Assembly: GCA_026261815.1 (NCBI GenBank)
Contig: JAMPIT010000258.1
Location: forward strand, 7,617,501-7,681,500
Length of the DNA stretch: 64,000 nucleotides
Source: Monarcha castaneiventris obscurior
Taxonomy: Eukaryota; Chordata; Aves; Passeriformes; Monarchidae
Direction: 5' to 3'
The notes beneath the pieces are model-generated. The model was given only the letters and a program-made list of their open reading frames with translations. It searched no databases and was not told the DNA's origin. The translations under genes and the position numbers were made by a program. Positions 52,501 to 60,840 of this stretch are shown here, piece by piece; the stretch's first letter is position 1; each line of letters opens with the position of its first letter.

Positions 52501-53174
52501 GAAGGAACTCTGGATTGCCACTATATCAAAATGTATTTGGTCGAAAACTTAATCCAAGATGTTTCTGATAGAGCACTTTACAGCTGCAACCACAGTAATT
52601 TAATATCCCCCTGATAGATTGTCTTCATATTGAAATAGCTGCTTGTGGTTACAATTTCACCTTCAAAGGACACAAAAATCCTACTGTGTTGCTCTTGCCT
52701 AGTGACACAGCCTGCAAAAATACATCAGAATTACTGCAGGTTCTCTGAAAATTAATTCTGTTTGGGGGGCATTACGAAGTGCACTCAGATAAGTGGGGGA
52801 GGATTTGTGTGAATGAATAACATGGGGGGATTCCTATTTCTTAAAAGTAGATGCAGTGCAGTTTTTATTTTGGTTTGTGGAAGGTAATCTGTGCTTAGCA
52901 GCTCCACATTGGTATTTCTGCTGGTTTTGTGCTGCTGATCCCTCTTCCACATCTAGATTTGATCATTGTTTCTTGTCTTCTTTCCTCTGACAGTTCTCCA
53001 TTGCAGCGGAATGCTCCTGTTCACTTGGGTAATGGTGAATGTTGGTCTGCTCCTGCAGCTGTGTACAGAGAGAAGCCTCACAGAGCAATCCTGGAGGAGA
53101 GTCTTGGAAAGATATACAGGAACATGTATGAGAAAGCTGCTGGTGCTGTTTCAGACCAAGAAACACATTCCTGA
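16470..53174 (+). CDS. SPATA6: SPATA6 (spermatogenesis-associated protein 6), 13 coding exons, complete
   Basis: Coding exons: 16470-16517, 21167-21304, 22628-22676, 23419-23460, 24806-24930, 29164-29244, 31112-31390, 33609-33696, 35316-35356, 36427-36602, 45646-45745, 49259-49326 and 52994-53174. All introns are GT-AG and all phases agree; the total is 1416 nt, or 471 residues plus stop (human protein about 488). Residues 1-161 form the conserved SPATA6 N-terminal domain, with MPRKALRC, TCPGV, LGQYKKTQC, DPGD, ELIQLVPP, ATYEENTRDF and GIAPKL. The middle carries SPSPYTKRRMCELSE and LAHLNLGP. The C-terminal half carries VLNRSSLRER, DEIHKRVK and a final HLGNGECWS...IYRNMYEKA block. In mammals SPATA6 is needed to build the sperm connecting piece (head-tail coupling apparatus). 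It is a structural protein without catalytic residues. The segment between about residues 255 and 345 is the most diverged from mammals. I see no frameshift or stop, so the gene looks intact. Recognition is from remembered family sequence, not a search. Confidence 0.96.
16518..21166 (+). other. SPATA6: SPATA6 intron 1
   Basis: 4.65 kb. The first 350 bp belong to the CpG island; the rest is AT-rich unique sequence. I see no repeat family and no additional exon. Confidence 0.85.
21167..21304 (+). CDS. SPATA6: SPATA6 coding exon 2 (residues 17-62)
   Basis: The exon lies between a CTACAG acceptor and a GTAAGA donor, phase 0 at both ends, and encodes 46 residues. It contains TCPGVLLKDK, LYLSVFVLGQYKKTQC and LVFEK, the core beta-strand part of the SPATA6 N-terminal domain and the most strongly conserved exon of the family. 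The 138-nt length is a multiple of three, so skipping would keep the frame but remove the domain core. Confidence 0.96.
21305..22627 (+). other. SPATA6: SPATA6 intron 2
   Basis: 1.3 kb. It holds an alternative acceptor (CCCCACAG ending at 22573) and the (ATT)6 repeat near its 3' end. No other feature seen. Confidence 0.85.
22600..22617. repeat. (ATT)6 microsatellite at the exon 3 acceptor
   Basis: Six ATT units end ten bases before SPATA6 exon 3 and replace most of its pyrimidine tract. Length variation here could alter acceptor strength. Confidence 0.9.
22628..22676 (+). CDS. SPATA6: SPATA6 coding exon 3 (residues 63-78 plus one base)
   Basis: The exon encodes AFANIIDPGDLVKLLE, which aligns with human VFPGAVDPGDVVDLLE. 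The donor is GTAGGT, phase 1. The acceptor is TTTTTCAG, preceded by an (ATT)6 microsatellite that interrupts the pyrimidine tract. A second, pyrimidine-rich acceptor 54 nt upstream would extend the exon in frame. The conserved protein supports the start given here. Confidence 0.93.
22677..24805 (+). other. SPATA6: SPATA6 introns 3 and 4 (around exon 4 at 23419-23460)
   Basis: Introns of 742 and 1345 bp on either side of the 42-nt exon. AT-rich unique sequence with short A and T runs; nothing else recognised. Confidence 0.8.
23419..23460 (+). CDS. SPATA6: SPATA6 coding exon 4 (residues 79-92)
   Basis: This 42-nt exon lies between TTCTAG and GTATTG, phase 1 at both ends. It encodes FDTAILELIQLVPP, nearly identical to human FDTAVFELIQLVPP. 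It is too short to be found without the family alignment. Confidence 0.95.
24806..24930 (+). CDS. SPATA6: SPATA6 coding exon 5 (residues 93-134)
   Basis: Acceptor TTTTTAG, donor GTGAGT; 125 nt, closing in phase 0. It encodes the invariant ATYEENTRDFLFPDP segment and then a more variable, basic stretch ending MKRSPFFT. The variable tail matches the position of human VTMRRISGLR just before the GIAPKL exon. Confidence 0.95.
24931..29163 (+). other. SPATA6: SPATA6 intron 5
   Basis: 4.2 kb of unique sequence. A 142-codon minus-strand frame at 26149-26577 lacks recognisable domains and is probably fortuitous. Confidence 0.8.
29164..29244 (+). CDS. SPATA6: SPATA6 coding exon 6 (residues 135-161)
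   Basis: Acceptor TTGTAG, donor GTTAGC (a non-optimal GTT donor); 81 nt, phase 0 at both ends. It encodes GIAPKLRFSTISLISDSLLS and a short serine-rich tail, ending the N-terminal domain. Human has GIAPKLEFSTTSVITECLIS here. Confidence 0.95.
29245..31111 (+). other. SPATA6: SPATA6 intron 6
   Basis: 1.9 kb, AT-rich. It contains a 31-nt pseudo-exon-like segment (30841-30871) with a TTTTTACAG acceptor and a GTAAGTATC donor. Confidence 0.8.
31112..31390 (+). CDS. SPATA6: SPATA6 coding exon 7 (residues 162-254)
   Basis: This is the largest coding exon (279 nt, phase 0). It starts after CTTCAG and ends CGG before a weak GTTGGT donor. It encodes a basic, Ser/Pro/Lys-rich linker followed by the family hallmark YEQPTIASKSRSPSPYTKRR and then MCELSEEARQRLAHLNLGP and DKPPFVIRR. 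Its centre (about 31195-31330) is GC-rich with many CpGs, unlike the AT-rich introns beside it. A solo LTR begins 49 bp after the donor. Confidence 0.96.
31391..33608 (+). other. SPATA6: SPATA6 intron 7
   Basis: 2.2 kb, of which 621 bp is the antisense solo LTR near the 5' end. The rest is AT-rich unique sequence. Confidence 0.8.
31440..32060 (-). mobile_element. Solo LTR of an endogenous retrovirus, antisense in SPATA6 intron 7
   Basis: A 621-bp element begins TGTGCCGG and ends CAAGACA on the + strand, so in its own (minus) orientation it runs TGTCTTGG...CCGGCACA with canonical TG...CA ends. It is flanked by perfect 5-bp duplications ATATT (31435-31439 and 32061-32065). A minus-strand AATAAA (31565-31570) lies in the expected 3' part. 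No internal gag, pol or env sequence is present, so it is a solo LTR left by recombination. The 5-bp duplication suggests an ERVL/ERV3-like group, but the family is not certain. Open frames inside it are not genes. Confidence 0.85.
33609..33696 (+). CDS. SPATA6: SPATA6 coding exon 8 (residues 255-283)
   Basis: Acceptor GCTTCAG, donor GTCAGT; 88 nt, entering phase 0 and leaving phase 1. It encodes VGQPHPGAKFHTWCSPRES and a short Pro/Ala tail. Only the first residues align easily with human VDPPSPRADT, so this is one of the least conserved parts. Order, phase and splice signals support it. Confidence 0.83.
33697..36426 (+). other. SPATA6: SPATA6 introns 8 and 9 (around exon 9 at 35316-35356)
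   Basis: 1.6 and 1.1 kb of unique sequence. Short open frames such as 34857-35144 lack splice-consistent homology. Confidence 0.75.
35316..35356 (+). CDS. SPATA6: SPATA6 coding exon 9 (residues 284-297)
   Basis: A 41-nt exon between TTCTCCAG and GTGAGT, phase 1 in and phase 0 out. It encodes DPSPPGNYRPKKAE, comparable to human DHSHLGCCRPKDYK, with RPK shared. Strong splice signals and correct phase make it likely real despite its size. Confidence 0.85.
36427..36602 (+). CDS. SPATA6: SPATA6 coding exon 10 (residues 298-356)
   Basis: Acceptor TTTTCAG, donor GTAATG; 176 nt, phase 0 in and phase 2 out. The first two thirds is a serine- and glutamate-rich, poorly conserved stretch. The end, PSVTSVLNRSSLRER, matches human PSPVLNRASLRER and fixes the frame and the 3' border. 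Confidence 0.94.
36603..45645 (+). other. SPATA6: SPATA6 intron 10 (longest)
   Basis: 9.0 kb. It contains a 29-bp tandem duplication and a 193-codon minus-strand frame at 38735-39316 without recognisable family. No nested gene or element can be supported. Confidence 0.8.
42685..42742. repeat. 29-bp tandem duplication in intron 10
   Basis: Two adjacent copies (42685-42713 and 42714-42742) both start TTTCAGGCATG and continue TTTTATTTTAG, with a few differences near the ends. It is a simple recent duplication. Confidence 0.85.
45646..45745 (+). CDS. SPATA6: SPATA6 coding exon 11 (residues 357-389)
   Basis: Acceptor CTTGCAG after a good pyrimidine tract, donor GTAAGT; 100 nt, phase 2 in and phase 0 out. 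It encodes FSTGWPSPANGDEIHKRVKN and ILRTHSARQRLIF, aligning with human FHSDWCSPSNCDEIHDRVKD. It follows the longest intron (9.0 kb). Confidence 0.96.
46409..46464. repeat. Imperfect GAT/ATGAT repeat in intron 11
   Basis: Interleaved units of TGATTATGATATAA and ATGATCATAATGATG form a short AT-rich, partly palindromic simple repeat. Confidence 0.75.
46864..46893. repeat. (TTTA)n microsatellite in intron 11
   Basis: About seven TTTA units with one interruption (TCTA). Confidence 0.9.
49259..49326 (+). CDS. SPATA6: SPATA6 coding exon 12 (residues 390-411)
   Basis: Acceptor TTTTTTAG, donor GTACGG; 68 nt, phase 0 in and phase 2 out. It encodes an acidic, polar stretch, DDVPQRREPSDNAPLTVSEL then RS. 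A GTGAGT inside the exon (49307-49312) looks like a better donor, but using it would put exon 13 out of frame. The phase supports the GTACGG site. Confidence 0.87.
49327..52993 (+). other. SPATA6: SPATA6 intron 12
   Basis: 3.7 kb with a 21-T tract near its start. Unique sequence otherwise. Confidence 0.8.
49742..49762. repeat. Poly(T) tract, 21 T, in intron 12
   Basis: Uninterrupted T run about 415 bp after exon 12. It may be the tail of a very old antisense insertion, but no element body is recognisable. Confidence 0.85.
52994..53174 (+). CDS. SPATA6: SPATA6 coding exon 13, C-terminus and stop (residues 412-471)
   Basis: Acceptor CTGACAG, phase 2 in, ending at TGA 53172-53174. It encodes HLGNGECWSAPAAVYREKPH and ILEESLGKIYRNMYEKAAGA, matching human FHLDDGEYWSNRAASYKGKS and FENSMDKMYRNLYKKA. 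The protein ends ETHS, slightly different from mammalian TQESF. Confidence 0.96.
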
Positions 53175-55975
53175 AAGCAACTCACCTGAAAACGCACAGT
53201 GTACAGTATTTGTAACTAAACCTATTTTTATATAACAATATTTGTACTCCATTTTTAAGGTGTCATTATGGTCAGGCAGGGTTTTGGAGAAATGGGGGTT
53301 TGACAAAAGGGAGTGATTAGCATCCACCCCCAGAAAAAGAAACAAAAACTCCCTAACAAAACATCTCCACAGTTAAGCAAGATGGTGTTGCTCCTTTGAG
53401 ACTCTGAACAGAGAGTCAATTAAAGACTAATAGGTCTGCTGGACATTCCTGTCTGACATCAACTCAGGTTTCAGCTGCAGCCAGTTCTTATTAAATAACT
53501 AAATCTATTTAGCAACATAAACAGAATTGGTTGAAGAAGCAGTTTGTCCTGGTGGTCAGAGAGAGGACCTAAAGGGGAAGGTGAATGTGAGTGTTGGTTT
53601 AAAAGTGACCCATCTGGGACAAAGAGAATTGTTTCCTAGACAGTTGCCTTTAAATTGTTATTGATTTTTTTTTTGAGAAGGGCACAAACTCTGGTACTAT
53701 AGGACCTACAGGCATGTATTTGAAGTGGTTTTGAGCACCTGTAGTCGCAAGTGTTCTGATACTGTGAAATTTTAAAGGAAAAACACCCAGCCCAGCAGCC
53801 TTTGTGTCAGATGAAAGGTCGTCTTCACACAGCCTTTGCATTTGAAAGCTTCCATGTTCTCCTGAATGCAGCCATGACATTTGCCAATACACCTGTCATT
53901 TTAAAAAAGATGAATAAGAAAGGTGTGGGAAAGACCAGAGCTAGTCAGCAGTCAGCAAGCTCCTTGTGTTCTGTACAGGCCTTCTGAAATTCCTGCATCA
54001 CAATCCCACCTAATTTGGAGCCTGTCCTTCTCAGTCTCCTGGGATCCTGTTGGCAGAAATCACTTCGTTTTTGCTAAAGGCCACCAAATGTTCATCAGCA
54101 GTTCGATGCTTTCCCCAGGGATGGAACCTTTTCAGCCTTGCACTGAGCAGATCCCACATTAGCAGACCAGGGCAATTTGCCCATCCATTGAAAAGCTGAA
54201 TGTTTTAAAAGGGCAAGAGTGTCCATCTCCTGCTTCCCCTCAGAATGTGGAAAAAACAAACGCCTGTTCTGGCTGCCTCCCTGTGTGAGCGAACAGAGTC
54301 AGCTCCTCCGATGCCATTTTACCTGTTGTGATTAGATAAAGGATAAAGCTAGCAGTACAGATGGCACAGCATATGACTGGAACCTGCCAGCATGCCTACA
54401 TAAACAAAAAGTTGGTCTATTCTGCCTTCCCTCCTTTAATGCTGAGACAACAGAATTGATTTCAGCAAGCAGTTGGTGAGCAATTGCACTGGTGGGAGGG
54501 CACGTGGAAGGGCTGTGTGCTGCTGTTCCAGGCAAGGGCACTCTCAGAGGAAGTGTCTCACATAGAGACATTTCTATTCCTTTTAAGTGTTGAACCTTGA
54601 AGTAGATTAACACTGATAACTTCCTGTCCGTGCTGCCATTTAGCACATCAGTGCTTTCACAGGGCATCAGTGGCACAGTCTCATGGGATGGAGAAGTGCC
54701 CAGTCACTCTGTGAGATAGCAGGACACTGTTTTCTGCAGAAATGAAAAGTGAAACTTGCCCAAGCTGTGTCCCTGAAGGCAGGGAGGCCACGGAGGGTTG
54801 TGCTACCAGGACCTGGTGTTCACTGGCCTCTCCAGTGACCCCATATTAGTCCACAAAGGAAAAGTTTTCTTGCTGTTCAGAGGAGTAGCTATATTGAAGT
54901 AGATCCTAAATAGGCAGGGCAGATTCTGAGAGACACTTTCCAAGGTTTTGGTTTAAAATTAGTCTGTTGAAACTTGAAGGTTTTTGCAGTTTCCTGTATG
55001 TCTTTGAGCCATAAGATTCAATCTTGTTCTTGTGGTATCCTGCAGTTTTTATTCAATATTCTCCGTGCATTCCCTCCCCAGTGTCACAGCTGAGTAAAAG
55101 TTAGTCTTCTGAAGATTGGCTGGTCCCCTTTGGCCTGATCTGGCTCTGTGACATAGAAAACCTGTTTGATTTTTCCTTCCCCAACAATCCAGCAGATTTC
55201 CGTCCCTCTTCAGTGTGTGAGAAGGCCTGAATGCTGAGGGATTGTTGTGGGGTTTTTCTGTACATTTATGAAGGACACAAGATGCTATGAATTCAAGACA
55301 TGAGGGGATGAGAAAGGTTAGGGGCCACTATAAAAAAGCAAGGTGGTGTTTTCAAGGCGTCCAAGGAACGACTGGAGTGTATCTGTTTAATCCCCTAGCT
55401 AAAGAAAGGAAAGCATATGGTAATGTGGCAACCTTCAGTTCTCATCAAAGATGAAACATTTTTCAGCAAAGTGAAAACTGGATGTGAGAAGAAAATGTCA
55501 TTACTGAATTTGGACCAGTATGTATATTCTCAGTGTGGCCTTCTTCTTTCAAATGGAGCAGACAGACTCTTGAGTGTCTTTGGCCCTGCTCCAGCTGGGA
55601 GGGAGATGTGTGTTTGGTGTCTTTCTGAATCAGCTGCTGCAGGAGATGTTCCTCTCCTGGGTCAGAGTCATTGCACAGCTCACGCCATGATACAGCAAAG
55701 AGTGCTCTCCTCCAAGCACTGTGCTGGAAATCCAGTTGGGTAAATGGAAAACTTTCCTCTGGAGTGTGACTTCAGACCCAAACTACTCTGATCTGTCCCC
55801 AAAATCTTCAAGGCACGTTGTTTTCAGAAGCATTTTGCCCTTCCGTGTTTGCTCAGGTGGCCCTGCCAGCGCACACAGCTCTGAGCACGGCTGCTCCTCT
55901 GCTCCTGCAGCCTGGGAGAAGTGGAGGTTCAGGCACTGAACCAACACAGCAATAAACTGTAATTGTTTAGTGCAC
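53175..55975 (+). other. SPATA6: Probable SPATA6 3' UTR
   Basis: No coding sequence follows the stop codon. Candidate poly(A) signals are ATTAAA at 53419 and 53490 and a canonical AATAAA at 55951-55956. If the last is used, the 3' UTR is about 2.8 kb. The true end cannot be fixed from sequence alone; a shorter UTR using the ATTAAA sites is possible. Confidence 0.45.
55951..55956 (+). terminator. Candidate SPATA6 poly(A) signal AATAAA
   Basis: This is the first canonical AATAAA I see downstream of the stop codon on the + strand, followed within 30 nt by the T-rich TGTAATTGTTTAGTG. Only cDNA ends would confirm its use. Confidence 0.4.
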
Positions 55976-56919
55976 CTTGCCTTCTGATACAATTTAAATC
56001 CCTTCTATCAAATGCAAATTTCTGGATTCCTGAGTGGAGCTTTAAATAGCATTTTCTGTGCTCATTCCTTATCTTTTGCCATCCACAAAGTTCTAGTGAC
56101 ATAGATGGCATAATTCCACCCCCGTCATTTTAGCTCTTAAAGGAAAGCTGCCTACTCAAATCTGGCAATAATGGGCCAGATTAGGAGTGAATTAGTGCTT
56201 TTCTGTAGAGTCTGTGTCTCTCCCTTGCCTTCCCCAAGTTATTATAACCCACGAGTATTCTCACCAAAAGCTGTTCAGCATCCAGTGATGCTTGCAGGAT
56301 GCAATCAGTGCAATATTTTAATCACTTTCATTTTAGTGAGTCAGACTCTGCTTCCTACTTGCTCCCTTCCATCTCTCCTGTGAATAACTTGGTACTGTTT
56401 AGGATCTCGGGCTGGTTTTGCATAAACTGCCTGCCTGTGTTCAGTGGAAATGCAAGTCCTTGGCTGAGGAGTAGCTGCTTTGGCAATCACTCAGTCACTG
56501 ACCTGATGTGAATTAAAGGCAAAAATGTCAAACTCTTTAATGATTTGCCTTATCTGAGGTTTTGACTGAGAGGAAGAGAAGCTTAAATTGCTCCACTGAG
56601 GATAAGAAGCATAGGGATGGCTGGAGTAATGGGAACAGGTAGGAGCAGCTTTGTAAGATAGATGGGGAGCAGTGTTTATGCTCCAAAGCTGAGCAGCTTG
56701 GGAAGTGATGAGGGCTGTTCTTTAGATTGTGCATCACATGCTTGAATTTTACTATTACTTCACAGGCTGCCAAAATTGTCAGGAGAGAAAGAAATCTACC
56801 TGGAGATGTTGGGAATCTATTTTTGGGATAAAATAACAGAACATTTAGCTCTGCTCAGTATTAAATAGTCTTTTCCAAACTCCTTCTCATTGTTACCTCA
56901 GCTGTAAAATGGGGAGTTT

Positions 56920-57160
56920 GTGCTCTGTTGAAGCTTAATTAAATGACTATGAAGTGCTTTGGGATCCTGAGGTGAATGTTAAAGAAATTATTTTGTGGAA
57001 GCCTGGCTGAAAAGTCCCATCTCATCTCCAGGTTACTAAAAAGGCTTTATTTTAATTTTCTCAGGTTTATTATGTTTTAATCAGACAATTATTAAACAAA
57101 TCTTAATCAGATTTAATACATTTCTATCTTTATCAGAGAGGGCTAGAAAAGATAATGAGC
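56920..57160. promoter_or_regulatory. Candidate conserved noncoding element
   Basis: AT-rich, non-repetitive, with GCTTAATTAAATGAC, AATCAGACAATTATTAAAC and CTTAATCAGATTTAATAC, and GATA-like TTATCAGAGAGGG. By look only. Confidence 0.28.
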
Positions 57161-59254
57161 TGCTTTACTACATGTGCTCTTAGGAGCTAATCTTTGCAGT
57201 TGGTATCTTGCTCAGCTGCTGTCTCCTGCATGATCTGGGTTCATATCCTGACACTGATTGCTCTTACGATATCTTTTTTTTCTTGTTTTTAATATTAATT
57301 ATTTTTTTCATCCTGATGTCTTAGTGCTGCTTGCTCTGTGTACTAACCAGCACTGTTCACATCTTTCACATCAGTTGTCCTCATCCTCTCCCCAGGAACA
57401 AAGGGTGCAATGTGACAGTAGATAATTTTGTGGGGTGTGCCATGGGATTGTCAGAGAAAGTTGGAAGGAATCTCTGCCTTCCCACTCCACGTGTGAGGAA
57501 TAACTTGGTACATAATTCTGCTCTTCCCAATTTTTAAGCTTGAAATGTTTTCTGAGACACTGAACTCTGCAACAAAATTCTCAGCCTTTTAGCAGTGGTC
57601 TCCTGCTGTATAAATCTGGTAATGTGGAATCTCTGGGTCATAGGAAAGGCCATGGTGTTAATTACTTCAGTGGTTGTGGAGTGATCATTACCGGGATGCT
57701 GAGAATGAGATTTGTTTAGTAATCATGGAATTTGAGGAAACTTTCAAATCAATGAAATTGAGCCTCTTGGTTCCAGTGAGAACATTTGAAGCTGAGAGAG
57801 AACAGCACTTCTAGGGCTGATCTTGATGAGCTGCCTCCCTGACAGAAGGGGTGTCTGCCTTAGGCGATGTCTCTGGGAGCAGCAGAGAATTGGTCTTTGC
57901 CCATTTCCTTTCAGTTCCAACAAATGCAGCAGCGTTGTGGGAAGTGATTGAAACCCCCAATATTCCTGTTGCCATTGCACAGGAACTATTAAGCACAAGC
58001 CCCCTTGATTACTGTTGGTTTCTGCTCCTTTCCCCATGGAATTCAAAACATCATCAACCAAAGCCCTTAAAAGATGTGGCTGTAGCTCCTTTTATCAGTG
58101 TTGGCTTGCCAAAGGCATGGAGTTTGTTCCCAGTTTGTCTTTGTGAGAAATTCTCTGAAGTGTGGTGCTAATTTGTCTGGATGGCAACATAAAGGAACTG
58201 TAATCTTTCTCTTTCCTTGATCTATGTGGAGATTGTGCTTTTTCTTCATGGGTATTTCCCTTCAGTTCTGGGTGATTGCCTCTGGCCCAGCAGAGAATTC
58301 CCTGCAGCCTGAGCTGCAGCCACCTTCTCACCTCCTTGGGGAAAGGAGTTTGCTGCTGCCAAACAACATCCCTCCTGGTTCATAAGGATTTACTGATCCT
58401 CAGGAGACAGCACAAAAATTCTGTTCTGTGGCCAGGCCTTTGCATAACCCTGTGGAGCTGATGGCATGGAATGAAGAGAGCTTCAGCCAGAGCAGGGTGG
58501 GAGGCTGGGAGCAGGGCTGGTGTGGAGAGTGTTTGATGCCTGGCATGCCATGAATTATGCATTTCTATACCTTGAATTATCAGTGTAGGAAATAACCTGT
58601 GCAACTCCTGAGTAACAAAAGCACCATTTACATCACTGAGTGGTGGTGAATTCTAATGCTTGTATTTGCATTGTTACCCTGACTGTAGCTGTAGGAACTG
58701 TTTCATTCAGTATTCCAGTAGTAAACACTTGCTAAGAGGTTGCTTTCCCTGCCTGCCTTGTTTTCACCACAGTCATCTAGTGTTTACATACATTTTAGCC
58801 TCTGTGCCATTTTTGAAGGCTTTATTTGTCTCATTTATGTTTCTGGTTTGGATAATACTTAAATATGAAATCCATCTGGGAAACATATTGTATATTCACG
58901 TCGAGGGGTAAAACCAGTTTTTAATTAAAATTTTATACAGCACTTGTATTTCACTTTGTCCTGTTTTATTATGAAACACTTCAATCTTCTTCCTAAAACA
59001 CATATGTCTTGTGCGTTTCAAGATGTTCCTTGTTGCTCATGCAGAACCAGTTTGGGAGCTCTGTCAGCACAGTGCCATATGTTCTGGGCTTCATTTAGCT
59101 TCTCTGCCGTTTGTGGAGGCAGCAGATTGGATGGAATGCAGCTCAGCTCGGCTCCATTCTTCTCTTTGTAAACTTGTCAAGAGATAAAAAAAGCAGGGAG
59201 AAGGAAAACACTGAATAATACTCGAGTGAGTTGAATTATCAATAAGTTATGGGA

Positions 59255-59475
59255 ACGTGGCCAATCAAAATTGAGGTTTCTCGTGTGTTTGAGGATTTTC
59301 CTTAATTGCGGCTTTTGCAGAGCCTATAAATTGATGCCTCCCTCGGTGCTACCCAGTCTTACACCCAAAACAAGTGCTGAAGATTGAGATATAACCCGAG
59401 TCATTTGGAAATGACAAGCATGAAGTGCTCGATTTTGCATTGATCCGCTGGTTTAAATTAAAATAAAAATCAGTG
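59255..59475 (+). promoter_or_regulatory. Core-promoter-like element (CCAAT, TATA, Inr)
   Basis: GGCCAATCAAAA (CCAAT at 59261) lies 94 bp, and CTATAAATTG (TATAAA at 59325) exactly 30 bp, before an initiator-type CCAGTCT with its A at 59355. Spacing is that of a standard polymerase II promoter. A GTGAGT at 59473-59478 could be the donor of a first exon. The only short frame downstream (ATG at 59411) is about ten codons. No gene is known here; it may instead be a conserved enhancer. Confidence 0.35.
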
Positions 59476-59481
59476 AGTAGA

Positions 59482-59601
59482 TTTCACAGAATATTTTGAC
59501 CTGGAAGGGGCCTATGAGAACCATCGAGGCCAACTCTGAAGTGCATGGCTCCTACAGGGATCAAACCCTGCCCTCAGTGTTGTTTGCACCAAGCTCTGAC
59601 C
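59482..59601 (-). mobile_element. tRNA-Ile-derived SINE with CR1-like tail (TguSINE1-like), 5' truncated
   Basis: Read on the minus strand, 59601-59546 resembles tRNA-Ile from the D-loop side to the 3' end: GGTCAGAGCTTGGTGC, AACAAC at the anticodon loop, and the B box GGGTTTGATCCC, ending GGAGCCA. This is followed by a CR1-type tail, GATGGTTCTCATAGGCCCC then TTCCAGGTCAAAATATTCTG. The first part of the tRNA head with the A box is missing or diverged. TguSINE1 of zebra finch has this build, which points to a passerine host. Confidence 0.7.
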
Positions 59602-59972
59602 CCTGGAGTGGGAGCAGGTGGACATGTGGAGGGATCCTGCTGCTCTTTGGTGTCTTCTGGCTCTGAGGAGGATAACGCTGCACTCCTTAAATGCCTGGTA
59701 CTGAAAAGAGGAAGCTCAAGAGTGATGGTGACCTTCTGCTAAAAAAAAACACACCCAAAAAATCAAAAAAGGTCATTTTTCTTACCAACCCATCCTGTTT
59801 CTTCCCTGCCCCCCATCATCTTGACCATGAACCAGTGGCTGCCATCAGCCTTTAATCCACGGCTGGTGTGTGGGCACAGCCCAGCTGGGCACTGGTGGTA
59901 TCCAGGGGTTCCAGGCACTGCTCTGCCCAGAGATTTCAGGACCACCACAGTGGCTTTGACAGAGGACCAGAG

Positions 59973-59990
59973 TATTTCTGTGATTCTGTA
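59973..59990 (+). repeat. Possible CR1-type octamer tail
   Basis: TTTCTGTGATTCTGTAA looks like the terminal octamer repeat of CR1, but the preceding 100 bp do not show the usual CR1 3' markers. It may be a diverged remnant or chance. Confidence 0.3.
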
Positions 59991-60790
59991 ACTAGAGCTT
60001 AAAAACAAAACAGAATAAGAAACTGGCAAAAAAAGGAATCCATATTAGTCTGCTTCCCCTTTGCTGAGGTGTGAGGCTGGAAGGGAAGGGCACGAGCAGC
60101 TGCTTGATGTGGCTGTGGAGGAGTGGGGAGGGAAACTTCTGTAGTCCTGACCCAAGGTCGGTCAGAAATCACCAGCTGGAGTGACATGAGTGTGAACCTG
60201 GTTGAAGTGACAGGCAGCTCAGCCCCTGGGACTCTATTTACATATGTTTAAAACAAACAAAAGAAAGCTGCCTTTGTTGCCCAGGAAAATCTATTTACTT
60301 GGCATTCAGCTCATGTAGAAGCTGGAACTTCTTCCACAGAAGTAGAAACAAAGTGACTGACATTTCTGCTCTGATGTGAGGCTGCAGCTAAGATTTGATT
60401 TTGAAATATGAAAGTAAACTGGAACTACCTCCAATTTAAAGGTGGATTTTTAATGACCTTAAAAGTTTTGAGAAGTTTTTTTTCCCTTCCCTTAGGGACC
60501 AGAAAAAATTATAACAGTAATCTTACTTATAGCTGTAAGTCTACAGAGACAGTGGCTGTAGGTTAATGAAAAATTGACACTGCTACTTGCTCTGCTTCCA
60601 GCAGAATATTTTTTTCTTCAAACTGAAGTGAACTATTGCACTGTGTGAGCTGGTTGTGAGTCTCACATATTTAAGTGGATGCTGCTTTTGTGGAAGCCAC
60701 AGGAGCAAGTCACAGAACAGCATTTCTGTTTGGAACATGTGTGGCAATAATTATGGGGTTCTTAAAATGGTTACGCTGGTCTTTCCCACA

Positions 60791-60840
60791 GAAATAAAGA
60801 AATAAAAAATAAAAAAAATAAATAAATAAAGAAATGAAAA
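60791..60840. repeat. A-rich (AAAT)n simple repeat
   Basis: About 50 bp of AAAT, AAAAT and AAAG units in the downstream intergenic region. Confidence 0.9.
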
